Shown here: positions 1 to 7,744 of the stretch, piece after piece
Position numbering within the stretch: the stretch's first letter is position 1
Layout: every line of letters starts with the position of its first letter
DNA from: Eudoraea adriatica DSM 19308
GTDB taxonomy: Bacteria > Bacteroidota > Bacteroidia > Flavobacteriales > Flavobacteriaceae
Direction of reading: 5' to 3'
Length of the DNA: 64,000 nucleotides
NCBI RefSeq assembly: GCF_000382125.1
Contig: NZ_KB907550.1
Span: forward strand, 1 to 64,000
Position numbers and translations under genes: made by a program
Notes under the pieces: model-generated
The model's database searches: none
The model's input: the letters and a program-made list of their open reading frames with translations, nothing else
What the model was told of the DNA's origin: nothing

Positions 1-125
1 TGTTTGGTCAACTGATTAAAACCTTTTGAGCTGTTTTTAAACTTAAAATGTTTCCCTTGGGAGCTCATAACATCGAATACATCTTTGCTGATATCAACAC
101 CAAAGATTTGATTATATTTAAACAT
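1..125 (-). CDS. IS110-family DEDD transposase/recombinase, N-terminal fragment (cut by window edge)
   Basis: The minus strand read from 125 gives 41 residues starting MFKYNQIFGVDISKD and continuing to FKNSSKGFNQLTK at the edge. The 'GVDISKD' stretch carries the first catalytic Asp of the RuvC-like DEDD fold. The following 'F.FKNS.KGF..L' pattern is typical of the N-terminus of IS110/IS1111 transposases. These enzymes catalyse seamless site-specific insertion and excision, and in IS110 elements this is guided by a bridge RNA. The catalytic remainder, including the C-terminal Tnp serine domain, is outside the window, so intactness cannot be judged. The start ATG at 125-123 follows the predicted bridge RNA. 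An opposite-strand reading frame over 48-275 is only a shadow. Confidence 0.85.
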   Translation of the reverse strand, partial: MFKYNQIFGVDISKDVFDVMSSQGKHFKFKNSSKGFNQLTK

Positions 126-149
126 AAGAAAATGTTTTTTGAAAGGACA

Positions 150-300
150 ATCTACTTTGCTTTCAACAACTTGAAATCGAGATCTAAAAGTCTCACAGAA
201 CTGAACGAAATTGAAGTAGAAAAAGAGAGGGGATTATCATTGTTGACGAGATCTCAGTCTCTACGGCTATATTAACCTTAATCCTCTCTTTTGTTCTTTC
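150..300 (-). ncRNA. candidate IS110 bridge RNA (two stem-loops upstream of the transposase)
   Basis: Read on the minus strand, two hairpins lie between the element's left end and the transposase start. Hairpin 1 pairs 292-280 with 235-222 (AAGAGAGGATT with AATCCcCTCTCTT) and encloses a loop of about 44 nt. Hairpin 2 pairs 219-207 with 164-152 (CTACTT..TTTC with GAAA..AAGTAG). This two-loop order matches the target-binding then donor-binding loops of known IS110 bridge RNAs. Loop 1 contains UAUAGCC (271-265) on its 5' side and AACAAUG (244-238) on its 3' side. UAUAGCC equals the attC flank next to the element, and AACAAUG complements the adjoining R''/spacer sequence of the intact attC copy. 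Loop 2 contains AGAU, which can pair with ATCT at the element's left end, but that match is weak. Transcript ends are not known. Confidence 0.7.
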
Positions 301-337
301 TAATTAATTAATGAAATAAAGATATTACAAACTTAAG

Positions 338-460
338 ATGGCTATAAGTAATTGCTTGTTCTCACCTACTTCTAAAAATCCGCCCGGATTTTTAGCTTGG
401 TGTGTACTTGCTAAGCTAAGTGCTAAACCACGCAACTACTCATAGCCGAGACCGTTACCA
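338..460 (+). repeat. attC site, 5' half-core displaced by IS110 insertion
   Basis: GGCTAT at 340-345 pairs with ATAGCC at 442-447, and the R' core is GTTACCA at 454-460. A central palindrome (TCTAAAAATCCG/CGGATTTTTAG, about 371-395) forms an inner stem. The sequence is nearly identical to the site at 11479-11608 except in that inner stem. The R'' core is missing because IS110 DNA begins at 337. Confidence 0.85.
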
Positions 461-492
461 AAAATTTAAAACTAACCACTAAAATTAACATT

Positions 493-1290
493 ATGGAAAA
501 ATCAAAACATCAAGCTATTCGTGAATATGAATTAGATACTTGGACAAGATGCTCGTCAAGTTACAATGAAACTTGGGCTACTTTAACTAATGAAACACTT
601 CCATTATTAATAAGCAAAACAAATGTCAATTCTAATTATTCTGTTTTAGATATTGGTTGTGGTGCTGGAAATTCTACAAAGAAAATTAGTGAAACTGGAG
701 CGAATGTAATCGGAATTGATTTCTCTGAAAAAATGATAAATGAGGCTAAATCGGCACATAGTGGTATTATATTCAAACAATCCGATGCTGAAAATATTCC
801 ATTAAAAGATAACTCAATAGATGTTGTAATAGCAAATTTTATAGTTCATCATTTACCTGAACCAAATAAAGTTTTTAAGGAAATTAACAGGGTTTTAAAA
901 CCTGAAGGGAAATTTGCTTTTGCAGTTTGGGGAGCAAAGCAAGAACAAAGTTCATTAGGAGCTTTTTTTCAAGCCTTTGGAAACCACCACGAATTATCTG
1001 AACTACCTCACGGACCATTATTTGGTGTCACAGATTTTGATACTTATAATACATTTGTATCCAATGCTAGTTTAAAAAATTTCAAATTAGAAAAGCTAGA
1101 TACAAAGTGGAATATGCAATCACTTGACCCACTAATTAACGGATGTTGGGATTGGGGAAATTTAAACTTATTTCCTGAAAATAAGCAAAATGACATAAAA
1201 ATTGATGTAATTAAAAATTGTGAATCCTTTAAAACAGAGAATGGATATTCCTTTCCACATTCTGCTATGATTGGATATGCTGAAAAATAA
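493..1290 (+). CDS. class I SAM-dependent methyltransferase (cassette 1)
   Basis: This 265-residue protein has the Rossmann-fold methyltransferase signature. Motif I (VLDIGCGAGNS) is at about residues 51-61, the acidic residue that binds the SAM ribose is in VIGIDFS (D76), and an IDVVIANFIVHHL motif at about 108-120 corresponds to the post-II/III region of Methyltransf_11 proteins. The rest resembles ubiE/small-molecule methyltransferases, but the substrate cannot be read from sequence. No signal peptide is present, so it should be cytosolic. It is the sole gene of cassette 1 (454-1487), starting 33 bp after the R' core and ending 8 bp before the next R'' core. No recognisable promoter lies in the short leader, so expression may rely on upstream transcription. 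Another cassette methyltransferase of similar length is at 15558. Confidence 0.85.
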   Translation: MEKSKHQAIREYELDTWTRCSSSYNETWATLTNETLPLLISKTNVNSNYSVLDIGCGAGNSTKKISETGANVIGIDFSEKMINEAKSAHSGIIFKQSDAENIPLKDNSIDVVIANFIVHHLPEPNKVFKEINRVLKPEGKFAFAVWGAKQEQSSLGAFFQAFGNHHELSELPHGPLFGVTDFDTYNTFVSNASLKNFKLEKLDTKWNMQSLDPLINGCWDWGNLNLFPENKQNDIKIDVIKNCESFKTENGYSFPHSAMIGYAEK

Positions 1291-1297
1291 AAACTTT

Positions 1298-1494
1298 TGG
1301 TAACAACGTGTATAAAACATAGCTAATGATTGCTAAATTGAAAGGTTCGTGCTTATTTGCGAAGACCGCCAAATTTTTAAATTTGGCTTTTAAAATAGAA
1401 AAGGTAAAAACAAAATGTAAAAATTCGGCTCTGTGTTAAACCGAAAAGTTAGCGTCTTTTTACACGCTACGTTTCATACACAAAGCCGTTGTGG
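1298..1494 (+). repeat. attC site
   Basis: R'' core TGGTAAC (1298-1304) exactly complements the GTTACCA that opens cassette 1 (454). R' core is GTTGTGG (1488-1494). Next to the cores, GTGTAT.AAAC.TAGC pairs with GCTA.GTTT.ATACAC. The long centre contains a nested palindrome (CCAAATTTTTAAATTTGG, near 1368-1385). Confidence 0.87.
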
Positions 1495-1509
1495 TGCATT
1501 TGAATAAAA

Positions 1510-1541
1510 TTTGTTTTGTACGGTTATTTGCCGTACATTTG
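1510..1541 (+). promoter_or_regulatory. toxin-antitoxin promoter with overlapping inverted-repeat operator
   Basis: A Bacteroidetes-type promoter is visible: TTTG at 1510-1513 and TACATTTG at 1534-1541, spaced 20 bp. A perfect 7-bp inverted repeat, TGTACGG (1517-1523) and CCGTACA (1531-1537) with a 7-bp spacer, lies between and over the promoter elements. This is where a ribbon-helix-helix antitoxin would bind to repress its own operon. The cassette therefore carries its own regulated promoter. Confidence 0.7.
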
Positions 1542-1558
1542 TGTAAAACAAGTTTATC

Positions 1559-1840
1559 ATGGAAGGACCAGTAAGTAAAAATGAACGTATAGAGCTAAGA
1601 GTCTCCTCTACTGACAAAAGAATTTTTAGAAAAGCTCAAAAGCTCAGCGGAGACAAGTCATTTACCAGCTTTATTGTTCGTGTAGTTAAAAAACAAGCTG
1701 AAGAAATTGTTGCTAAAAACGACAGAATAATTGCTACAGAGAAAGATCGTCAAGTATTTTTTGATGCTGTATTTGGCAATACAAAACCAAATCAAAATTT
1801 GGTAGAAGCTGCTAAGAGGCACAAATCAAAAAGATCTTGA
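1559..1840 (+). CDS. DUF1778-type ribbon-helix-helix antitoxin
   Basis: This 93-residue protein begins with an N-terminal ribbon-helix-helix segment (NERIELRVSSTDKRIF.KAQKLSG then SFTSFIVRVVKKQAEEI) characteristic of DUF1778/TacA antitoxins. The C-terminal part (DRQVFFDAVFGNTKPNQNLVEAAKRHKS) matches the toxin-neutralising tail of the family. It should bind the inverted repeat at 1517-1537 and mask the partner acetyltransferase. The gene ends one base before the toxin's TTG start, so the pair is transcribed and probably translated together. It is the first gene of cassette 2. Confidence 0.88.
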   Translation: MEGPVSKNERIELRVSSTDKRIFRKAQKLSGDKSFTSFIVRVVKKQAEEIVAKNDRIIATEKDRQVFFDAVFGNTKPNQNLVEAAKRHKSKRS

Positions 1841-1841
1841 A

Positions 1842-2333
1842 TTGAATATTTCAATATTAGATAAAACTCACAATAGAAAGGGGTTTGAATGCGAAGAGCC
1901 TCCATTAACAGACTATATTCAAAAACAAGTTAGTCAAGACGTTAAGAAAAAACTTGCAGTATGTTTCGTTGCAACGGACAAAGACAAAAATGTAATTGGC
2001 TATTATACTCTTACGAGTGAAAGTCTGGGAAGAGAACTAATACCCGAAAAGTATATCAATAAAGTTCCCAAGAATTATAATGCTCCAGTAATCCTACTCG
2101 GTCGACTAGCCAGAGACATAAAAGAAAAAGGAACAGGTCTTGAAGAACACCTTCTTTTAGATGCATTATTTAGAGCTTTTACTTTATCGGAAGAAAGTAT
2201 TGGAGCTATGGCTGTTGTAGTCGACCCAATCAACGATTATGCAGTGAAGTTTTATAAAAAGTATGGTTTTGAAAAGCTACCTGATAGTGAAAAGATGTTC
2301 CTTCCAATGAAAACAATAAAACAGATAATTTGA
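1842..2333 (+). CDS. GNAT-family toxin (TacT/AtaT-like acetyltransferase)
   Basis: This 163-residue protein has the fold and spacing of GNAT toxins that pair with DUF1778 antitoxins. It starts with a 'LDKTHNRKGFECEEPPLTDYIQKQVSQDVKKK' block, followed by beta-strand 4 (VILLGRLARD) and the acetyl-CoA loop EKGTGLEEHLLLDAL. A late FYKKYGFEKL segment closes the fold. Such toxins acetylate the amino group of charged tRNAs and stop translation. The start is taken as TTG at 1842, directly after the antitoxin stop, because no in-frame ATG precedes the conserved LDK..N block. The acetyl-CoA loop has Glu where many relatives have Gly (GLEE versus GLGE), which might affect activity. The gene ends 14 bp before the next R'' core. 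Confidence 0.85.
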   Translation: MNISILDKTHNRKGFECEEPPLTDYIQKQVSQDVKKKLAVCFVATDKDKNVIGYYTLTSESLGRELIPEKYINKVPKNYNAPVILLGRLARDIKEKGTGLEEHLLLDALFRAFTLSEESIGAMAVVVDPINDYAVKFYKKYGFEKLPDSEKMFLPMKTIKQII

Positions 2334-2347
2334 GATAAAAAAACGCA

Positions 2348-2480
2348 CCACAACATTGCATATTGCTTATGGCGGATAAAACTCTAAATTCAAGGATTTC
2401 ACCTCTTAGCCAAGTTCGGTTCAGGTGGGCAAGAAAGTGCTTCGATAACCGCAACAAGCCATATACGGGACCGTTAGCGT
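2348..2480 (+). repeat. attC site
   Basis: R'' core CCACAAC (2348-2354) is the exact complement of GTTGTGG that opens cassette 2 (1488). R' core is GTTAGCG (2474-2480). GCATAT.GCTTATGGCGG near 2358-2375 pairs with the sequence just before the R' core. Confidence 0.87.
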
Positions 2481-2760
2481 CAATAGTGTCTTTTAAAATA
2501 CTTACTCTTACGGAGGGCTACGGATAGAAAATTAAAAAGTTTGGCCAGGTACTATTTCTTCCTTTTTCAAATTGTTTGCCAAGCAGTGCGCAAGGGTAGC
2601 GCAGTTGGACCAATTGCTACTTTGCCATCATCTTTCTTATTTCAAAGACAGCATATCATTAGCCAAAGTCATAGCTCGAAATAAAAAACAATTTGTAAAA
2701 AGGACTTGGGGAAACCATTTAAAAGCAAAACCTTTCCCATGGTCCCAGCAACACCACTGC
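2481..2760 (+). other. cassette 3: about 280 bp without a convincing gene
   Basis: The only open frame of note is a 64-codon frame from a TTG at 2572 that stops inside the next attC core (2766). It has no ribosome-binding site, no recognisable motif and low-complexity His/Leu content, so I do not call it. The cassette boundaries are nevertheless clean: the opening GTTAGCG at 2474 is exactly complementary to CGCTAAC at 2761. It may be a non-coding or regulatory cassette, or one whose gene has decayed. Confidence 0.5.
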
Positions 2761-2889
2761 CGCTAACAATACCTATAATTCAGCCCTGCTCCCTACTCTA
2801 TTTGAAATATTTCCTACATTAGACAAACAAATCAAAACCATAATTTGATTTCGCCCTAACGGGCCGAAATCATAGCTTAAACGTTGTGT
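2761..2889 (+). repeat. attC site
   Basis: R'' core CGCTAAC (2761-2767) exactly complements GTTAGCG at 2474. R' core is GTTGTGT (2883-2889). CTATAATTC pairs with GAAATCATAG near the right end, and the inner CGCCCTAACGGGCCG forms a small GC-rich hairpin. Confidence 0.85.
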
Positions 2890-2960
2890 ACTATTACATG
2901 GTAATTCTATAATCAACAATAAATTTTTATCCAAAATAAATTAATCAAAATAAAAATGAC

Positions 2961-5900
2961 ATGAAAAAAATAATTACCCTGCTATTAACTCTAGCCAGTT
3001 TAAATTCCTTTTGCCAAATTAACGCTAAACTTATGCGGTATGTTGATGTTTCTGAAACTCAAATTTGCTTTGTCTATGGAGGCGATATTTGGGTGGTTGA
3101 TAAAAACGGAGGCATGGCAGTCCAATTGACCAATTCCCCTGGTGAAGAGTCCTATCCAAAATTTTCTCCAGATGGCAACGAAATAGCCTTCACTGCTAGT
3201 TATAGAGGAAATCCAGATGTTTATGTCATGCCCACTTTAGGAGGAGTTCCGCATAGAATTACTTATGGTTCTCATTCTGACAGAATGGTAGAATGGCATC
3301 CCTCTGGTGATAAAATTCTTTTTGCGTCACGCCGAGAAACTGGTATTCCTTCAGGAAGGGTAAATCAGCTCTTTCTTATTCCTAAAACAGGTGGAATGCC
3401 TGAAAAATTACCTATCCCCTATGGTGAAATTGCAACTTATTCAGCCGATGGAAAGCAGTTAGCTTACATCACAAAAATTACAGAAACCTTTCCTTTTAAA
3501 AGATATCGTGGGGGGTTGACTTCTGATGTTATCTTATTTGACTTAGAAAATAAAACAGCCAAAAACATTACTGATAATGTGGCTAACGATGGCAAACCTG
3601 CATGGGCCAACAATAAGATCTATTTTTTGTCAGATCGTGCCGACAATATGCGTTTGAATGTATGGAGTTATGAGGTCAGCATAGAATCACTCAAACAAGT
3701 AACACACTTCAATGACTTTGACATCACTTATTTATCAGCCGGACCAAAAGACTTGGTTTTTGAAGTAGGAGGCACACTCCTCCTTATGGACCTGGCTACA
3801 GAACAATCAAAAGAAGTAAAGGTATCCGTAGTAAGTGATCTGACTTTAGAAATGTCCCGAAGGGTTAGCGTGGATAAGAAAATCAATAATATGACGGCCT
3901 CACCAGGTGCCAACCGAATTGTTTTCGAAGCTCGAGGTGAATTATTCAATGTACCGGTAAAAGAAGGTTTTTTGCAAAATATTACTGGTAGCTCTGGAGC
4001 CTTTGACCACAGTCCAACTTGGTCTCCAAATGGTGATTATGTGGCCTATTGGAGTGATAAATCAGGAGAATATGAGATTTATGTACAAGCTATGCGCACA
4101 GACCAGGAAGCTAGAAAAATTACGTCAAGAAATAAAGGCTACGGATATACACTTTATTGGTCACCAGATAGTAAAAAGTTAGCTTTTATTGATGAAAAAA
4201 ATAATATCAATGTTGTGGATGTGACTTCTGGCAACATTGAGATTGTAGAAAACTATAATTGGAATTATGGTCATGGCGGCCGTTATAACTATCCAATCAA
4301 TTGGTCTCATGACTCTAAATATTTAACATACTCAATTGGTATGGAAAATGGAAATGAAGCCATTTTTATTTACGATTTTACAAACAAAAAAGCCCGGAAA
4401 GTAACCAGTGGTTTTTACAATGATCATCATTCCATTTTCAGTGAGGACGGCAAATATTTAATGTTTCTAACGGACAGAAACTTTAATGCTGTGTATAGTG
4501 GTTTGCAGGATGGCACCTGGATTTATCCCAACACCACACAGCTGGCCGGTATAAGTCTTAGTAAGGATTCTCCCTATCTACTGCTCGCAAAAAATGATGA
4601 TTTAAAAGACGAAAAGAAAGAAGAGCCTGCCGATAACAAAGACAAGAAAAAAGGCAAAGAAGAAAAAACAAAAGAACCGGCAGTTAAATTGGATCCCATC
4701 AAGATTGATTGGAATGATTTAGAAAGTCGACTTGCGATTCTTCCTGTAAAACCGGGCAATCTGTCAGACCTCATGGCATTTGAAGGCAAGGTTGTTTACA
4801 TGCGTTATCCAAATACAGGGACTGCTGGAGGTGACCCAGAGCTCATGTTCTACGACTTAAAAGAGAGAGAAGAAAAATCCATCATGACAAAAATCAGCGG
4901 TGTGGTTAAATCAGGCGATGGAAAGTCTTTACTGGTAAAAAGTGGTCCACAATTTGGCATTATCAAACCAGAAGCAGATCAGAAGATTAAAGATGCCATC
5001 CCAACTGATGGTTTAGTCATGGAACTGAACCCGAGAGAAGAGTGGCGGGAAATTTTTAATGATACTTGGAGACGCTATCGAGACTTTTTTTATGACGAGG
5101 ACATGCAACAAGTCAATTGGCAAGCTCTACGAACACAATATGGTGCCTTGATTGAAGATGCCCGATCACGCTGGGATGTAACCTATATTCAATCAAACCT
5201 CTTAGCTGAATTGAGTGCAGGTCACACCTATACACGTGGTGGTGATAATCAAAGTACAGAAAACGTTGGTACAGGTTATTTAGGGGTTGATTGGGATTTG
5301 GATGCCAAAAGCTATAAAATCAAAAGAATTGTTAAACCCGCACCATGGGATGTCGAAAACAGGTCACCCTTTGATCGTCCGGGTGTTGGGGTTTCTGAAG
5401 GTGACTACATTCATTCCGTGAATGGCATGGTACTTCCATTAGACAAAGAACCATTTGCAGCTTTTGAAGGACTGGATGGCAAAACAGTGGCTTTAAAAAT
5501 TAGTAAAACAGGTAATGTAAGTGATGCTAAAGAAGTTATTGTCACTTGCCTGACGGATGACCAGGAAAGTAATATCCGGTACTTAGACTGGATTGAACAA
5601 AATAGATTAATGACTGAAAAACTCTCCGATGGAAAACTAGGCTATGTTTATATGACCAACACAAGTACCCGAGGGCAACTTGACTTAGTAAAAATGTATT
5701 ATGGTCAACTTGATAAAGAAGGGTTTATCATTGACGAACGTTTTAATGGTGGTGGCCAACTTGCGGATCGCTTTCTGGAATTAATGACCCGACCTGTAAT
5801 TTATAATTTATACTGGCGCCATGGTAAAGGAACTACTGTTCCTTCAAAAACTAACACAGGGCCTATGGGTATGTTAATTAATGGCTGGGCAGGTTCAGGA

Positions 5901-6260
5901 GGTGACGGACTTCCTTGGGCCTTTAGAGAATTGGATGCCGGACCGATTGTAGGTGAGAGAACCATAGGTATTTTAGTAGGACCCGCAACAGGACATCAGC
6001 TTATTGATGGTGGTGGCATTACAGTACCAGGAGCAAGACTATACTATAATAACGGCAATTGGTTTGATGAAGGCGTTGGGGTTAAACCTGATTTTGCCAT
6101 CTGGGATGATCCAAATTTAATCATGCAAGGGCGTGATCCACAAATGGAAAAAGTGGTAAAAGAAGTTATGGACTTATTAAAAATCAAACCAGGTGTTGCC
6201 ACACCGCCACCTGCTAAGCAAGACCGTACCGCAAAGGGATTAAATAAAAAATATAACTAG
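2961..6260 (+). CDS. secreted tricorn-like protease, S41 family (cassette 4)
   Basis: This 1099-residue protein has an N-terminal signal peptide (about 1-19, ending in SFCQ). Two beta-propeller regions of TolB/WD40-like strands follow (repeated 'P.FSPDGNEIAF', 'SPTWSPNGDYVAYWS', 'YWSPDSKKLAFI'). A charged Lys/Glu-rich linker lies at about 552-580, then a tricorn C1 domain, a PDZ-like segment (GYLGVDWDLD) and a C-terminal S41 peptidase core. Visible catalytic elements are the His of LSAGHTY and the nucleophile Ser of GWAGSGGDGLPWA. The role should be periplasmic or outer-membrane peptide degradation. It is the only gene of a 3.5-kb cassette, unusually large for an integron. The start ATG sits just after an A-rich leader and gives an intact signal peptide. 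Confidence 0.9.
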   Translation: MKKIITLLLTLASLNSFCQINAKLMRYVDVSETQICFVYGGDIWVVDKNGGMAVQLTNSPGEESYPKFSPDGNEIAFTASYRGNPDVYVMPTLGGVPHRITYGSHSDRMVEWHPSGDKILFASRRETGIPSGRVNQLFLIPKTGGMPEKLPIPYGEIATYSADGKQLAYITKITETFPFKRYRGGLTSDVILFDLENKTAKNITDNVANDGKPAWANNKIYFLSDRADNMRLNVWSYEVSIESLKQVTHFNDFDITYLSAGPKDLVFEVGGTLLLMDLATEQSKEVKVSVVSDLTLEMSRRVSVDKKINNMTASPGANRIVFEARGELFNVPVKEGFLQNITGSSGAFDHSPTWSPNGDYVAYWSDKSGEYEIYVQAMRTDQEARKITSRNKGYGYTLYWSPDSKKLAFIDEKNNINVVDVTSGNIEIVENYNWNYGHGGRYNYPINWSHDSKYLTYSIGMENGNEAIFIYDFTNKKARKVTSGFYNDHHSIFSEDGKYLMFLTDRNFNAVYSGLQDGTWIYPNTTQLAGISLSKDSPYLLLAKNDDLKDEKKEEPADNKDKKKGKEEKTKEPAVKLDPIKIDWNDLESRLAILPVKPGNLSDLMAFEGKVVYMRYPNTGTAGGDPELMFYDLKEREEKSIMTKISGVVKSGDGKSLLVKSGPQFGIIKPEADQKIKDAIPTDGLVMELNPREEWREIFNDTWRRYRDFFYDEDMQQVNWQALRTQYGALIEDARSRWDVTYIQSNLLAELSAGHTYTRGGDNQSTENVGTGYLGVDWDLDAKSYKIKRIVKPAPWDVENRSPFDRPGVGVSEGDYIHSVNGMVLPLDKEPFAAFEGLDGKTVALKISKTGNVSDAKEVIVTCLTDDQESNIRYLDWIEQNRLMTEKLSDGKLGYVYMTNTSTRGQLDLVKMYYGQLDKEGFIIDERFNGGGQLADRFLELMTRPVIYNLYWRHGKGTTVPSKTNTGPMGMLINGWAGSGGDGLPWAFRELDAGPIVGERTIGILVGPATGHQLIDGGGITVPGARLYYNNGNWFDEGVGVKPDFAIWDDPNLIMQGRDPQMEKVVKEVMDLLKIKPGVATPPPAKQDRTAKGLNKKYN

Positions 6261-6296
6261 TTATATAGAAATTTATTATTTACAAATAAAAACAGT

Positions 6297-6356
6297 ACAC
6301 AACAACGGGTATAGTGCATGCCGTTCGGGACACGCACCATACCCAAACCGTTACCA
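6297..6356 (+). repeat. attC site (compact, 60 bp)
   Basis: R'' core ACACAAC (6297-6303) exactly complements GTTGTGT at 2883. R' core is GTTACCA (6350-6356). GGGTATAGTGC pairs with GCACCATACCC. This is the classic short attC layout. Confidence 0.9.
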
Positions 6357-6385
6357 ACAAATTAATAACATAATGGTCATTTAAG

Positions 6386-7582
6386 ATGAAAACCATATTA
6401 CCTTTTTCAGTTCAACTCTTACTAATAGTCTTTTCCTGTCAAGGGCACTTATTTGCACAGTCATCTTTGGAAGTAAAATTTCAACCAACTGAATACATGT
6501 ATGTTTATGAAACTAAGGGAATTGGAACACCTGGAGACTTATACAGTGCGGTAATTCAAAATATAGCCATAGTCAACCACGCTGAAGATAGTGTAAGTAT
6601 AGAGGAAATTGAAATTATAGCAACTCAAGGAGACGTTGAAATACAGAGATTTAAAGTGCCAGAAGAAATCCTGCTGCAATCTGCAGAAAAGTTTAAGACC
6701 TATCAAGAACAAGGAATTTTGCAATATTATGATTTTCAATTCCAAACGAGCAAGTACTTAAAAGGAATAACCTTCTCAAGAAACCCAACATTGGCTAAAG
6801 AAGAAGCAGTGGTAATAACACACCGCACCCTACTTTTTCAAACATTACCTGATTTAGTTACGGTTAGAGTTAAAGCCGGTGACAGCAATGGCAACTATCT
6901 ACTAGGAGAAGCTGCACTAAAAGTTGTTAATCACGTATCAAAGAACCAGTATGATTTTCCGCTTAAGGGGACATGGGCAGCATATGGAGCTCCTTCTTTG
7001 ATAAGTCACCATAGATGGGGAAGCATTCAAGAGTTTGCATATGACTTTGTGAAAATTGGAACAAATGGAACCACGCACAGCGGAACTGGTAGTAAACTAA
7101 CCGATTATTATGCCTATGGAGAGCCTATTTACGCTATCGGTTCAGGAAAAATAGTCTCCATATATGATGGTGCAACCGAATCAAACGAAAACTTAAAGCA
7201 ACAAAATGAAACAGCCGAAGAATATCTTGAAAGATCCGCAGTGCTTCAACAAAAGCTTTTAGCCAAAGGGTTTTCATATGTTATGGGCAATCATATTATC
7301 ATAGAACATGAAAATGGAGAATACTCTCACTATTTGCACCTTCAGAACGGAAGTCTAAAAGTAAAAGAGGGAGATTATGTCAAAATTGGAGATCAAATTG
7401 CAGCATTAGGACATAGTGGTAATAGCACTGAACCTCATTTACACTTTCATGTGACAGATGGCCCAGATATGGCTTACTCAAGAAGTATTCCTGTCTCTTT
7501 CGATAATATTTCCCTTTATCCAGATGACAATAAAAATATTCGTCATATTCATTATGGTCAGATAATAGTGACTAATGATTAA
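6386..7582 (+). CDS. secreted M23-family metallopeptidase (cassette 5)
   Basis: This 398-residue protein starts with a signal peptide (MKTILPFSVQLLLIVFSCQGHLFAQ, about 1-25). A roughly 170-residue N-terminal region has no motif I recognise. The C-terminal LytM/M23 domain has a first-metal-ligand region in EFAYDFVKIG (Asp), a core AYGEPIYAIGSGKIV...HIIIEHENGEYSHYLHL, and the HxH motif in EPHLHFHVTDG. M23 enzymes cleave peptidoglycan cross-bridges or act as cell-wall modifying endopeptidases. An insertion rich in Glu/Gln (about 268-285) interrupts the domain, between KIVSIYDGA and NHIIIEHE. It is the sole gene of cassette 5, and its opening and closing cores match exactly. Confidence 0.87.
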   Translation: MKTILPFSVQLLLIVFSCQGHLFAQSSLEVKFQPTEYMYVYETKGIGTPGDLYSAVIQNIAIVNHAEDSVSIEEIEIIATQGDVEIQRFKVPEEILLQSAEKFKTYQEQGILQYYDFQFQTSKYLKGITFSRNPTLAKEEAVVITHRTLLFQTLPDLVTVRVKAGDSNGNYLLGEAALKVVNHVSKNQYDFPLKGTWAAYGAPSLISHHRWGSIQEFAYDFVKIGTNGTTHSGTGSKLTDYYAYGEPIYAIGSGKIVSIYDGATESNENLKQQNETAEEYLERSAVLQQKLLAKGFSYVMGNHIIIEHENGEYSHYLHLQNGSLKVKEGDYVKIGDQIAALGHSGNSTEPHLHFHVTDGPDMAYSRSIPVSFDNISLYPDDNKNIRHIHYGQIIVTND

Positions 7583-7591
7583 ATAATCTGT

Positions 7592-7722
7592 TGGTAACAT
7601 TGTATAAAAAATAATAGCGGTTTATCGCTAAAACGGAAGTAAGTAAATATAAAAAGGTCTGTGTTTAACCTAAAAATTAGTGATTGTAAATCCGCTACTA
7701 TTTTTATACGATACCGTTAGCC
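7592..7722 (+). repeat. attC site
   Basis: R'' core TGGTAAC (7592-7598) exactly complements GTTACCA at 6350. R' core is GTTAGCC (7716-7722). TGTATAAAAAATAATAGCGG pairs with CCGCTACTATTTTTATACGA at the other end. Confidence 0.9.
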
Positions 7723-7744
7723 TTCATTGAGAAAATAATTAATT

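Larger units (their letters stand above)
1..337 (-). mobile_element. IS110-family element, left-end part, inserted in an attC site
   Basis: The segment holds the first 41 codons of a DEDD transposase reading leftward and about 210 bp of structured non-coding DNA upstream of it. The attC palindrome that follows (from 338) is nearly identical to the one at 11479-11608, and the identity stops abruptly at 338. This marks the element's left end. In the intact copy the R'' core and spacer (ATAACA) lie immediately upstream of that point, so the element sits between the R'' core and the L'' box. The remainder of the transposase, the right end and the displaced R'' core lie outside the window. The long 5' non-coding end fits the IS110 subgroup rather than IS1111. 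The boundary is inferred from loss of similarity, not from a seen right end. Confidence 0.8.

Noticed and set aside
48-275. 75-codon plus-strand frame near the left edge
   Set aside because: It lies antisense to the IS110 transposase start and to the predicted bridge RNA, and it has no motif. The minus-strand reading is clearly a transposase.
2572-2766. 64-codon frame in cassette 3
   Set aside because: TTG start, no ribosome-binding site, odd composition and termination inside the attC core. Not supported as a gene.
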